Shown: positions 1-6,354 of the stretch, piece after piece
Numbering within the stretch: position 1 is the stretch's first letter
Layout of the letters: each line of letters opens with the position of its first letter
NCBI GenBank assembly: GCA_013695925.1
Contig: JACCZO010000287.1
Coordinates: 1 to 8,804 of the forward strand
Source: Chthoniobacterales bacterium
Lineage (GTDB): Bacteria; Verrucomicrobiota; Verrucomicrobiia; Chthoniobacterales; UBA10450
Direction of reading: 5' to 3'
DNA length: 8,804 bases
Notes under the pieces: model-generated
What the model was told of the DNA's origin: nothing
Seen by the model: the letters and a program-made list of their open reading frames with translations, nothing else
The model's database searches: none
Made by a program: the position numbers and the translations under genes

Positions 1-521
1 CCCTCGCCGACCTGATCGCGTTCGATCTCGCGCATTGCCCGGAGGAGATGAAATACTTCGGGCAGGAAATCTTTGAGCTCGCCGAAGCGACCAGCGGCGA
101 CCTGACCGATCCGGAATATCTCGCGGCGCGCGCGCGCTGCCTCCAGCTCTCCCGCGACGAAGGAATCGACAAGGCGCTCACGCGCCAGGACCTCGATGCC
201 ATCGTCGCGCCGAGTTACAGCTTCGCTTCCACACCGGCGGCGGTGGCCGGTTATCCCAACATCTCGATTCCGGTCGGGTTGACTCCCGCTGGAAAACCCG
301 CCGGTATCTGGATGTACAGCACATTTCTCCAGGAACCGCGTCTTCTCGCGCTCGCCTACGATCTCGAACAAGAGATCCATCCGCGTTCCGTCCCGGCCTT
401 CCTCGGGCGTGTCCCGCCGGAGCCGCCGGATGCGGGGATCTGTACGATGTCGGGGGCCCAAACTGCGGCTTCACGTCATCTGCTGCGCCACCTTGGAACC
501 GGAAAACCTCTCCCTCGCTGA
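1..521 (+). CDS. Amidase (amidase signature family), C-terminal part
   Basis: The reading frame is open from base 3 and ends at the TGA at 519-521; the start lies outside the window. The translated part resembles the C-terminal third of amidase-signature hydrolases, which cleave carboxamide bonds with a Ser-cisSer-Lys triad. Seen here are YFGQEIFELAEAT, the segment LDAIVAPSYSFASTPAAVAG, then AGYPNISIPVG and PAGIWMYSTFLQEPRLL followed by AYDLEQE, all in the usual family order. The catalytic triad is upstream of the window, so activity cannot be judged. The tail after PAFLG runs about 38 residues and is less conserved than the body. The substrate cannot be inferred. The next gene converges from the minus strand 30 bases away, and I see no clear terminator between them. 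Confidence 0.88.
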   Translation, partial: LADLIAFDLAHCPEEMKYFGQEIFELAEATSGDLTDPEYLAARARCLQLSRDEGIDKALTRQDLDAIVAPSYSFASTPAAVAGYPNISIPVGLTPAGKPAGIWMYSTFLQEPRLLALAYDLEQEIHPRSVPAFLGRVPPEPPDAGICTMSGAQTAASRHLLRHLGTGKPLPR

Positions 522-551
522 GGCGACCGCTTCGAAAGGGCGCTCCCCAGC

Positions 552-743
552 CTAACGACCTGGCACGCCGATTCCCGCGCCCGAAGCGGCGTCACCGCTC
601 ACGCTGCTGGCGTCCCTGACCCCACTGCCTTCTGCCCGGGCGCCGGTTGCGCTGGAGTGAATTTCCGTTTCGCGCGCAGCGCAACTGGCGAGGACCACTC
701 CCGCCAGCGTAACAAGACAAAGGTGTCGGATCGATTTGTTCAT
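552..743 (-). CDS. Small predicted lipoprotein of unknown function
   Basis: A 63-residue protein starts at the ATG at 743 and ends with TAG at 552. The N-terminus has a lipoprotein signal: MNKS, then Arg-His, a hydrophobic stretch (about residues 8-19) and the lipobox LASC, with the lipidated Cys at residue 21. The mature part is short, about 43 residues, rich in Gly, Ala and Ser, with no recognisable domain, so it looks like a flexible membrane-anchored peptide. A longer reading from 869 exists, but the inner ATG places the signal at the N-terminus and has a purine-rich AAGAGAG directly before it. The lipobox is seen in the sequence; that the gene is expressed is an inference, and a chance frame remains possible. 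It is divergent from the small membrane protein gene at 830. Confidence 0.55.
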   Translation of the reverse strand: MNKSIRHLCLVTLAGVVLASCAARETEIHSSATGARAEGSGVRDASSVSGDAASGAGIGVPGR

Positions 744-829
744 CTCTCTTGAATCGCCGCTCGACCGCGATTGGGCCGCGTACTGGAAACACTTTATGGC
801 GATTGAACGGCTCGGGTTTATCTTGGCGG

Positions 830-1054
830 ATGATGATAGAGCAACGGGACCTCGTAGTCTGGGGAGCATCTGCCCTTCTCGCCCTCGGGATCGGCTGGAG
901 CCGCTACGCTAAGAACAAGGCGCGCAACGACATCGTCCGGCAGCTCGCCGCGATGGAACCGAAGCAGCGCGAAAAAATGCTCAGCCGCTACAACCCGAAA
1001 ATGGCGCTCGAACTCCGGCAGGAGTTGCTGGAACGCTTTCGGATTATGTGCTGA
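830..1054 (+). CDS. Small one-helix membrane protein, unknown function
   Basis: The frame is open from 749, but two adjacent ATGs at 830 and 833 give a more plausible start: a short polar N-terminus (MMIEQRD) is followed at once by a single hydrophobic segment, LVVWGASALLALGIGW. After the helix comes a basic stretch (SRYAKNKARND) and a charged, probably helical tail with AAMEPKQREKMLSRYNP. This pattern fits an inner-membrane protein of 73-74 residues with its tail in the cytoplasm by the positive-inside rule. I do not recognise a family. GGCGG at 825-829 is too close to be a good ribosome binding site for 830, so the exact start is uncertain. Its divergent neighbour is the small lipoprotein gene starting at 743. 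Confidence 0.5.
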   Translation: MMIEQRDLVVWGASALLALGIGWSRYAKNKARNDIVRQLAAMEPKQREKMLSRYNPKMALELRQELLERFRIMC

Positions 1055-1141
1055 GACAGCTGACCGGCATCACCCTTTGTCGCGCTTCATCCTGGACGAG
1101 ATTGCTCTTGCCACCGCACCTGGCGCGGAATTCAGTCCAGT

Positions 1142-1417
1142 ATGATTAAATCAATTACGTGGTGCGGAATTATCGCTGCGGGGATGCTCGCCGTGAGCGG
1201 CCCGGCCAGGGCCGAATCGGCGAATGAATATCAAGTAACCGGGCCCGTCTTGGAAATGACCGATACGATGATTGCGGTGAAAAAAGACAACGATCGCTGG
1301 GAGATAAAGCGCGACGCCGGGACCAGGCTCGACGGCGAGGTCAAGGTCGGCACCAAGGTAACGATCATGTACACCATGACCGCGACAAAAGTGGAAGCCA
1401 AACCCGAGAAGAAATAG
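1142..1417 (+). CDS. Small secreted protein of unknown function (beta-rich)
   Basis: A 91-residue protein with a typical Sec signal peptide: MIKSITW, a hydrophobic core (CGIIAAGMLAVSG) and a cleavage site after PARA, near residue 24. The mature part of about 67 residues alternates short hydrophobic and charged stretches (YQVTGPVLEMTDTMIAVKKD, KVGTKVTIMY), which suggests a small beta-barrel resembling the DUF5666/OB-like periplasmic proteins. That resemblance comes from the pattern only. The tail is lysine-rich (KVEAKPEKK). No Shine-Dalgarno sequence is visible before the ATG. The product should act in the periplasm. I cannot assign a function. It is followed by about 190 bases without a gene. 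Confidence 0.68.
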   Translation: MIKSITWCGIIAAGMLAVSGPARAESANEYQVTGPVLEMTDTMIAVKKDNDRWEIKRDAGTRLDGEVKVGTKVTIMYTMTATKVEAKPEKK

Positions 1418-1610
1418 CCGCACTGCAGGTGAGCCACCCGCTTGCGAAGCGCGGGAGGACCTTTGCTTTTGAGGAGCGATTTCCCTCCCCCCTTGCCTCC
1501 CACAGGGAGCAGCTACAGGAGAGCGACCGCGCCCGGGCAAAGCGCGGCCGTAATATTTCTGCCCCGCTTTTGCTTGCGAGCGCACGCCCGATCGCCCTTA
1601 ATGCGCTGAG

Positions 1611-2039
1611 ATGCCGCCGGAAGATTCAAACCTGCCACCGGACCTGACTCCGATCGTTGGCGCGGCGACGGACGTTACTCCCCTGACCTCTCGCGGTCCC
1701 AAACCTCCGCATGAACGGACAGCCGCTGAGGAAGCCGGCGCGGCAGACTGGCAGGCGATTGCCGCCAGCGCGCCATTCCGGGAGCTGCTGCGGGCCAAGC
1801 GTCGCTTTATCGTCCCGGCGATGATCGTCTCGATCCTCTACTATTTTGCGCTGCCGGTGCTGGTCGGTTGGTTTCCGGAGTTGATGCAAAAGAAAATCGG
1901 CGATGGGGCCAACCTCGCCTACCTCTTCGCTCTTTCTCAGTTCTTCATGGCTTGGTTGGTGGCCGGAATCTACGTCGCCAAAGCCGGTGCGTGGGATAAG
2001 GCAGCCCACCGGTTGCGAACGGAGTCTGTCGGAAAATAA
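1611..2039 (+). CDS. DUF485 membrane protein, partner of the ActP-type symporter
   Basis: A 142-residue protein. Residues 1-45 are a polar, proline-rich extension, longer than in the compact YjcH-type proteins. Residues 46-138 match the DUF485 layout: WQAIAASAPFRELLRAKRRF, a first membrane helix (about 67-88, IVPAMIVSILYYFALPVLVG), a short loop, and a second helix (about 101-122) with LAYLFALSQFFMAWLVAGIY. DUF485 genes typically sit directly before sodium:solute symporters of the acetate permease group, as here, where the symporter starts 7 bases after the stop. It probably forms part of or stabilises that transporter in the inner membrane; its biochemical role is not established. No Shine-Dalgarno is visible, and the start was chosen as the first ATG of the frame. 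Confidence 0.88.
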   Translation: MPPEDSNLPPDLTPIVGAATDVTPLTSRGPKPPHERTAAEEAGAADWQAIAASAPFRELLRAKRRFIVPAMIVSILYYFALPVLVGWFPELMQKKIGDGANLAYLFALSQFFMAWLVAGIYVAKAGAWDKAAHRLRTESVGK

Positions 2040-2046
2040 TCGCGCC

Positions 2047-3660
2047 ATGCTCGCCGCCACGACCACAAATCCAACCGCCATCGCCATGTTCGTCGGCTTC
2101 GTCGCCGCGACGCTCGTCATCACTTTCTACAGCGCGAAGAAATCCTCCGGCTCGAGCGCCTACTTCGCCGCTGGGCGCCGCATCACCGGCTGGCAAAACG
2201 GTCTCGCCGTCGCCGGCGATTACATGAGCGCGGCCAGCTTTCTCGGCATCGCGGGGATGATCGCGCTCTCCGGTTACGACGGCTTCCTCTACTCGGTCGG
2301 ATTCCTCGTCGCCTACCTCGTCGTCCTCCTCGTCGTGGCCGAGCCGCTGCGCAACGCCGGCAAATACACCATGGCCGACGTCCTCGCCTACCGATTGAAG
2401 CCCCGCCCCGTCCGCGCCCTTGCCGCGCTCAGCACGATCACGGTCAGCACCTTCTACATGATCGCGCAAATGGTCGGCGCCGGCAGCCTGGTCAAGGTCC
2501 TGCTCCCCGGCGTCGGCTACAATCTCGCGGTCTGCGGCGTGGGCGTGCTCATGATCGTCTACGTCGTCTTCGGCGGCATGCTCGCAACCACCTGGGTGCA
2601 GATCGTCAAGGCCATCCTCCTCATGAGCGGCTCGTTTTTGCTCAGCGTGCTCGTGATGAGACACTTTCATTTCAGCCTGAGCGAGTTCTTCAACGCCCTA
2701 ACGAACATTAGTTATCACGACAAGAGCGGCGCGGAGGTGACAAAGGATTTCCTCACCCCGGGGATGAAGTTCAAGAACCCGCTCGACTTCATCTCACTCA
2801 GCCTCGCGCTCGTCTTCGGCACCGCCGGGTTACCGCACATTCTCGTTCGGTTCTACACCGTGCCTGATGCCAAGACCGCCCGCTCGTCTGTCGTCTGGGC
2901 GATGGCCTTGATTGGCACCTTCTACATCATGACCACCTTTTTCGGTTTCGGCGCCGCCAGCGTGCTCGGACCCGATTTCATCAGCAAGAATGGCGGCGGA
3001 AACATGGCCGCGCCGCAGCTCGCCCGCGCTCTGGGCGGCGACGTCTTCTTTGCTTTTATCAGCGCCGTCGCCTTCGCCACCATCCTCGCGGTCGTCGCCG
3101 GCCTAACGATCAGCGCCAGCACCAGTTTTGCGCACGACTTTTTCACCAACGTCATACATCACGGCAGGGAAAGGCAGCCCGGTGAAGAGGTGCGCGTCGC
3201 CCGCATCACTGCCTTTGTTGTCGGCGCGGTCAGCATCGCCCTCGCCATCGCCCTCGGCCCGACCGCCAATGTCGCCTTCCTCGTCGGCCTCGCCTTTGCC
3301 ATCGCCGCCAGCGCCAACCTGCCCGCAATTGTCTTCTCCATCTTCTGGAAACGTTTCAACACCGCCGGCGCAGTCGCCAGCCTCGCCGTCGGCCTCGTCG
3401 CCTCAATCGGCATCATCATCCTCAGCCCGACGATCATGACGATCGATCCGCCGACCGTCGCGGCCAGCGCGCGTCACCTCATCCAGCACGCTCCCATCTT
3501 TCCGCTCGAGAACCCCGGCATCGTCAGCATCCCGTTAGGCTTCCTCGCCGCCATCCTCGGCACACTGCTGAGTCGCGAACCGAGTGCCGAAGCGCGCTTC
3601 GACGAACTCGTCGTTAGGGCGAACACCGGTCTGGGCGCCGAAAGAGCGACGAGTAAGTAG
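2047..3660 (+). CDS. actP: Cation/acetate symporter (sodium:solute symporter family)
   Basis: A 537-residue inner-membrane protein that should import acetate or similar short monocarboxylates with a cation. It follows E. coli ActP along its length: AGDYMSAASFLGIAGM, GYDGFLYSVGFLV, IAQMVGAGSLVKVL, FGGMLATTWVQIVKA, FGTAGLPHILVRFYTVPDAK, AFISAVAFATILAVVAGLT and FLVGLAFAIAASANLP are all in order. About a dozen membrane helices are expected. The frame is open from 1903, but the ATG at 2047 is chosen because upstream codons overlap the DUF485 gene and the first helix begins just after residue 10. The cleaved N-terminal signal of E. coli ActP is absent. It lies 7 bases after the DUF485 gene, so the two are almost surely co-transcribed. 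Exact substrate (acetate, glycolate or pyruvate) is not settled by sequence. Confidence 0.93.
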   Translation: MLAATTTNPTAIAMFVGFVAATLVITFYSAKKSSGSSAYFAAGRRITGWQNGLAVAGDYMSAASFLGIAGMIALSGYDGFLYSVGFLVAYLVVLLVVAEPLRNAGKYTMADVLAYRLKPRPVRALAALSTITVSTFYMIAQMVGAGSLVKVLLPGVGYNLAVCGVGVLMIVYVVFGGMLATTWVQIVKAILLMSGSFLLSVLVMRHFHFSLSEFFNALTNISYHDKSGAEVTKDFLTPGMKFKNPLDFISLSLALVFGTAGLPHILVRFYTVPDAKTARSSVVWAMALIGTFYIMTTFFGFGAASVLGPDFISKNGGGNMAAPQLARALGGDVFFAFISAVAFATILAVVAGLTISASTSFAHDFFTNVIHHGRERQPGEEVRVARITAFVVGAVSIALAIALGPTANVAFLVGLAFAIAASANLPAIVFSIFWKRFNTAGAVASLAVGLVASIGIIILSPTIMTIDPPTVAASARHLIQHAPIFPLENPGIVSIPLGFLAAILGTLLSREPSAEARFDELVVRANTGLGAERATSK

Positions 3661-3858
3661 ACTGAACGCTTCCACGCGACTGCAGCCAGGCAGCAGAGCC
3701 TGCGACAAAATCATCCGCCGCCCGTGATGGGGGGCTCGGGGGCTGATCTTTGGTTTCGCCTTCTTCACCGCGGGCTTCCTGGCACCCTTCTTTGTGCTGC
3801 TGCCCCGCTCGCGAAGCCTTTGAAAGGCTAAAGTCTAAAGTAGAAAGATAGAGAACGC

Positions 3859-3948
3859 TTACCCCGCGTTGAGGCGGATGAGGCACCAGCCGATCATCCC
3901 GAACTGAATGCTCTCCTCATATCCGTCCGGCGGGTTCTCGATGATCAC
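3859..3948 (-). pseudogene. DUF1801 gene remnant, copy 1 (5' part deleted, 3' part lost)
   Basis: Read on the minus strand, this piece encodes VIIENPPDGYEESIQFGMIG followed by WCLIRLNAG and a TAA at 3859. This matches the early DUF1801 core, usually of the form VIxENLPxGYEExxxYGMIGW. The normal start and first 26 or so codons are missing: the sequence jumps from a block homologous to the upstream region of copy 2 straight into the VIIEN codons. After the Gly-Trp pair the usual continuation (VPLERYP and the rest, over 60 residues) is absent. No usable start codon precedes it in frame. It is therefore a relic, not a gene. Assignment to DUF1801 rests on remembered family consensus plus copy 2. 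Confidence 0.68.
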
Positions 3949-3970
3949 GCTGAAATGTGCGGCGGACAAG
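3948..3970. repeat. Upstream block shared with 4982-5004
   Basis: These 23 bases match 4982-5004 at 21 positions, counted by eye. In copy 2 the block lies 16 bases before the DUF1801 start codon (minus strand), so it is ancestral upstream sequence. Here it abuts the middle of the DUF1801 coding remnant, which marks an internal deletion of about 89 bases relative to copy 2. Confidence 0.65.
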
Positions 3971-4006
3971 TCTCGTGAACCGCCACCGCCCACGCTCCCC
4001 GATAAA

Positions 4007-4039
4007 GACCGCCAATAGCGCAACGCGCTACTGGCGGCC
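4007..4039 (-). terminator. Hairpin terminator for the DUF4440 gene, possibly bidirectional
   Basis: Arms 4009-4021 (CCGCCAATAGCGC) and 4025-4037 (GCGCTACTGGCGG) pair around a 3-base loop. As minus-strand RNA all 13 pairs form (one is G-U), and the stem can grow by one more G-U and one G-C pair to about 15. It is followed on the minus strand by UCUUUAU and lies about 20 bases past the DUF4440 stop. On the plus strand the stem carries one A-C mismatch and is followed by CCCCTTTT, so it might also stop transcription coming from the actP side. Confidence 0.72.
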
Positions 4040-4060
4040 CCTTTTGAATCTATCGGCGCC

Positions 4061-4549
4061 CTAGTCTTGGGGCAGCGGATCAGCCGCGAAGTTTGCGTGG
4101 ACTAACATCCATTTATTGTCCTTTTTCACAAAAACACGGGTGGATTTTGCCCGGTTCGGGGTCGTTTTTCCTTCCTTGTCGATCGTCAGGCCGGCATAGT
4201 TGTAAGTCAGAACGGCAACGTCGCCGTTGTAGACCTGGACCTTGGGATTGAGCATTTCCGCCGCGATCCGCTTTTCGGAGCTCTTTGCGGCTCCCTCTGC
4301 CAGACGCGAATTCGTCGCTTTCCCATCGACCCGCGTGGCGTACTGGCCGTTTAGCTCCGTGTAGTCTTCCGACTGATCCTTCGACTGTTCGGCAATGTTT
4401 GCCGGATTTTTGATATCCGCCGCCCACTGCGCTTTGACCGTTGCTATCACAGCATCGGCGATTTCCTGGTCGGCCTGCTGAGCCGACGCATTGAGCGCGA
4501 AAGCCGAGCAACAGGCGGACGCGATTAATACGAACATTAGTTTTTTCAT
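4061..4549 (-). CDS. Secreted DUF4440 / NTF2-like (SnoaL-type) protein
   Basis: A 162-residue protein with a clear signal peptide: MKKLMFVLIASACCSAFALN, cleavage expected after ASA at residue 23. The mature part has an NTF2-like cone-fold pattern as in DUF4440 proteins: an N-terminal helix (DQEIADAVIATVKAQWAADI), the middle segment DYTELNGQYATRVDGKAT, then strands PKVQVYNGDVAVLTYNYAG and, at the end, STRVFVKKDNKWMLVHANFA, the typical closing motif. Such proteins are often small ligand-binding or enzyme-like domains; no specific activity can be claimed. The start at 4549 is chosen over an upstream ATG at 4600 because it gives the signal peptide and follows an excellent ribosome binding site. 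It is a single-gene unit with its own hairpin terminator, lying between two DUF1801 relics. Confidence 0.87.
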   Translation of the reverse strand: MKKLMFVLIASACCSAFALNASAQQADQEIADAVIATVKAQWAADIKNPANIAEQSKDQSEDYTELNGQYATRVDGKATNSRLAEGAAKSSEKRIAAEMLNPKVQVYNGDVAVLTYNYAGLTIDKEGKTTPNRAKSTRVFVKKDNKWMLVHANFAADPLPQD

Positions 4550-4556
4550 TATTATT

Positions 4557-4563
4557 CTCCTCC
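4557..4563 (-). promoter_or_regulatory. Strong ribosome binding site of the DUF4440 gene
   Basis: On the minus strand GGAGGAG is followed by 7 bases (AATAATA) and then the ATG at 4549. It is the best Shine-Dalgarno in the window and decides the start of the gene against the upstream in-frame ATG at 4600. Most other genes here lack one, so this gene is probably translated strongly. Confidence 0.8.
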
Positions 4564-4836
4564 GGGAAAACCCCGGCGTGTTTGAGGTGACCAACCCCAA
4601 TGCCTAAACCCGCCGCGGCAATGGTCTTCTTGGTGTTGCCGCTGAACCGGCCAGTGAGCCGGATGCTCGCTTATTTGCGTTGACCCGTGGTAGAAGGAGG
4701 GCCAACGCACGTCAACGTAATTCGGACGTCCAAGGCAACATCCCGGTTTTCCGGCCCAGCGACTTATATCTTCCTCGGCAAAGGTGCCTGCGGTTGATGA
4801 CTTCTCTGACCTGGCGATCTCGGCATCATCGTTCGT

Positions 4837-4966
4837 TATCATCTCGAACCGCGTGCCCTCTTCATGCCCGTCCGGCAGGTTCTCATTGGTCGCCTCGCGC
4901 ACGGCATTGAGCGCGGCGATCCGCGGGGAGTGCGGCGAGGTATTGGGCCACGGTGGAAGCTGCCAT
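4837..4966 (-). pseudogene. DUF1801 gene remnant, copy 2 (frameshifted and truncated)
   Basis: On the minus strand an ATG at 4966 begins MAASTVAQYLAALPADRRA, a good match to the start of DUF1801 proteins (xTVxEYLAALPEDRRA). The frame then fails: it runs on to a stop at 4883, while the expected continuation LNAVREATNENLPDGHEEG and TRFEMI is found in another frame beginning within the same codons. Losing two bases in the run after the two Arg codons would explain this. After FEMI (about 4837) the homology stops and no later DUF1801 segment is found in 4550-4836. The gene is therefore dead by frameshift and by loss of its 3' part. A sequencing error could account for the frameshift but not for the truncation. 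Confidence 0.72.
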
Positions 4967-4981
4967 GTGGGCGGCGATATC

Positions 4982-5004
4982 CGCTGAACTGTGCGGCGGG
5001 CAAG
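4982..5004. repeat. Upstream block shared with 3948-3970
   Basis: The partner of the block at 3948-3970 (21 of 23 bases identical). It lies just upstream of the DUF1801 copy 2 start codon on the minus strand, so it may be an old leader or promoter-proximal segment. The rest of 4967-5259 shows no convincing gene, RNA or terminator on either strand. Confidence 0.6.
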
Positions 5005-5231
5005 CGCGCACCGCCGCGAAAAGTTTCGCTACAAAAACAGCCGGGCGTGTTTTACAGTGTGCCAACGCTGACTAGTAGCAGCTGCCGCTCTGACTGTCCG
5101 AAATCTGGCCGCGAGATTCTGGAGAGCATTTCACAGGGCGTCAGTGGCTCCGAATGCCCGGGCTCGTGGTTGCCCGCCCGGCACGTCCTCGGAACAGTGC
5201 GCGTCCCCCATGCGCACAAAGTCCACTTAAC

Positions 5232-5237
5232 AGGAGG
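5232..5237 (+). promoter_or_regulatory. AGGAGG, misplaced candidate ribosome binding site
   Basis: A perfect AGGAGG lies 22 bases before the ATG at 5260 of the zinc-ribbon gene, too far for normal use. No ATG, GTG or TTG in the gene's frame lies at a normal distance; an ATT codon at 5254 is still 16 bases away. It could be chance, or part of a leader. Confidence 0.3.
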
Positions 5238-5259
5238 AATCCGGCCACGGGCCATTAGA

Positions 5260-5637
5260 ATGAATACGGAGGATATAGTCGCTGCATTGCTGCAGCTCAA
5301 TGAAGTCGAAAACGCGCTCGCCCGGTCGAAAAGCGCAGCGCACGAGCTCGATCGGGAACGGGAACTGGGACGATTGCGGCGCAAGATACCGCAACCATAC
5401 CTCGAGCATTACCAGCAGCGCCGGGCGCGGGGCAAGCCGCCGCTCGCGGCAGTTGTGGAGGGCGTATGTCGAAGCTGCTTTCTCCAGGTCCCGACTGGTT
5501 TGATGCAGGAATTGCGGAGTGGGAACGATGTCGTCGCCTGTCCACATTGTGGCGCATTTCTCTACGATCCCGCCCGCGTGGTCGGTGGCAACGAACAAAT
5601 GGAACAGAAGACAAACCCGATGGCGACAGCGGCATAA
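5260..5637 (+). CDS. Short C4 zinc-ribbon protein with N-terminal coiled coil (zf-RING_7/CT398-like)
   Basis: A 125-residue protein. Residues 5-43 are charged and helical (LLQLNEVENALARSKSAAHE, then DRERELGRLRRKI), a probable short coiled coil. Residues 70-102 form a zinc ribbon: C70-x2-C73, then C94-x2-C97, with the family spacing and the ending CPHCGAFLYDP, as in the C4 zinc-ribbon domain at the end of CT398/DUF164-type proteins. Those are usually about 240 residues with a long coiled coil, so this is a short version. The frame is open back to 4864, but that extension overlaps the DUF1801 relic on the other strand and reads as noise, so the ATG at 5260 is used. A nucleic-acid or protein-binding role is likely; no partner is known. 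The next gene starts 72 bases downstream. Confidence 0.75.
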   Translation: MNTEDIVAALLQLNEVENALARSKSAAHELDRERELGRLRRKIPQPYLEHYQQRRARGKPPLAAVVEGVCRSCFLQVPTGLMQELRSGNDVVACPHCGAFLYDPARVVGGNEQMEQKTNPMATAA

Positions 5638-5709
5638 GGCAACTCGCCGCGGCCATCGAAATCATCGGAGCGTGGGCCGCCTCTCTTCCAAAAAAGTCAC
5701 AACCAAACT

Positions 5710-6354
5710 ATGAAATATCGCACCTATCTTATTCTCGGGCCTCCTGGCAGCGGCAAGGCCACGCTCGCTCATTCGCTCGGCACCATTCCCCGCTTCTACC
5801 ACATGGCGTCCACGGAAGTGTTTGGCTCGCTGGAAACCCGCACAGCGCTCGGGCGATCGTTTCTCGAACATGCCAGCCGCGGTGAGCCGGTGCCAGACGA
5901 CGTCGCCGTCCAACTCTGGATGGCGCGGATCGACGCCGAGGTCGCGGCGCACGCTTTTAAGCCGGACATCGATGCGCTCGTGCTCGACGCCCTTCCTCGA
6001 AACGTCTCGCAGGCGCGTTTGATGGACGAGCATCTCGAGGTTGAAATGATCTTTTCTCTCGAAGTGCCCGACCGAGGCGTCCTGAGCACGCGAGTGCGCG
6101 ATCGCGCCTTACACGAGAATCGTTTCGAGGACGCGAACGAAGCAGCGATTCAAAATCGGCTAAACAGCTTCCAGGACGAGAGCGCTTTGCTTCTGGCGCA
6201 CTATTCGCCTGAGCTGATCAGGCGAATCGAGGCGACGCAGAGCGCGGCGGTCGTGCTGCGCCAGGTCCTGGCTGAGATCGTCGCTTTTGAGGAGGGAGCG
6301 GGCCTGCACGAATCGGATGAAGACCGCGCTCCGGCGTCGCTCGCATTTGCATGA
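5710..6354 (+). CDS. Adenylate-kinase-like nucleoside monophosphate kinase, divergent
   Basis: A 214-residue P-loop protein of the adenylate kinase group, which moves a phosphate from ATP to a nucleoside monophosphate. Seen: Walker A GPPGSGKAT (10-18, with Ala where GKGT is usual), LDALPRN (92-98, cf. LDGFPRT, with Arg97 at the substrate-binding position), and RALHENRFEDANEAAIQNRL (132-151), where Arg138 and Arg150 match the two catalytic arginines. The LID is reduced to a few residues between 132 and 138, as in short-type NMP kinases. The NMP-binding STGDxxR motif reads STEVFGS (34-40), so Gly, Asp and Arg are lost there. It may thus have changed substrate or be weakly active, and I withhold the symbol adk. 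No Shine-Dalgarno is seen. Its stop overlaps the next start (ATGA). Confidence 0.8.
   Translation: MKYRTYLILGPPGSGKATLAHSLGTIPRFYHMASTEVFGSLETRTALGRSFLEHASRGEPVPDDVAVQLWMARIDAEVAAHAFKPDIDALVLDALPRNVSQARLMDEHLEVEMIFSLEVPDRGVLSTRVRDRALHENRFEDANEAAIQNRLNSFQDESALLLAHYSPELIRRIEATQSAAVVLRQVLAEIVAFEEGAGLHESDEDRAPASLAFA

Noticed and set aside
1437..1455. Possible terminator hairpin after the small secreted protein gene
   Set aside because: The stem needs a bulge and is only weakly followed by T-rich sequence (CCTTTGCTTTT).
1945..2670. Open frame of 241 codons on the minus strand
   Set aside because: It is antisense to the actP and DUF485 genes, made almost entirely of Asp, Glu, His, Ala and Gly, which is the expected reverse reading of hydrophobic membrane codons.
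3815..3829. Small hairpin AGCCTTT / AAAGGCT after actP
   Set aside because: The stem is short and AT-rich and no T-run follows on either strand, so it is not a convincing terminator.
4687..4715. Promoter candidate on the minus strand for the DUF4440 gene (TTGACG, 17 bases, TACCAC)
   Set aside because: The -35 is good but the -10 fits only 3 of 6 consensus bases; such matches are expected by chance.
4678..4717. Inverted repeat CGTTGAC / GTCAACG upstream of the DUF4440 gene
   Set aside because: Only 7 bases per arm with 26 bases between and no extension; it might be an operator but cannot be told from chance.
4864..5259. Upstream in-frame extension of the zinc-ribbon protein
   Set aside because: It is antisense to the DUF1801 relic, has no domain or protein-like pattern, and the zinc-ribbon family does not need it.
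5005..5259. Possible RNA gene in the gap before the zinc-ribbon gene
   Set aside because: Short GC hairpins occur, but there is no tRNA T-loop signature, no cloverleaf and no known riboswitch or small RNA pattern that I can recognise.
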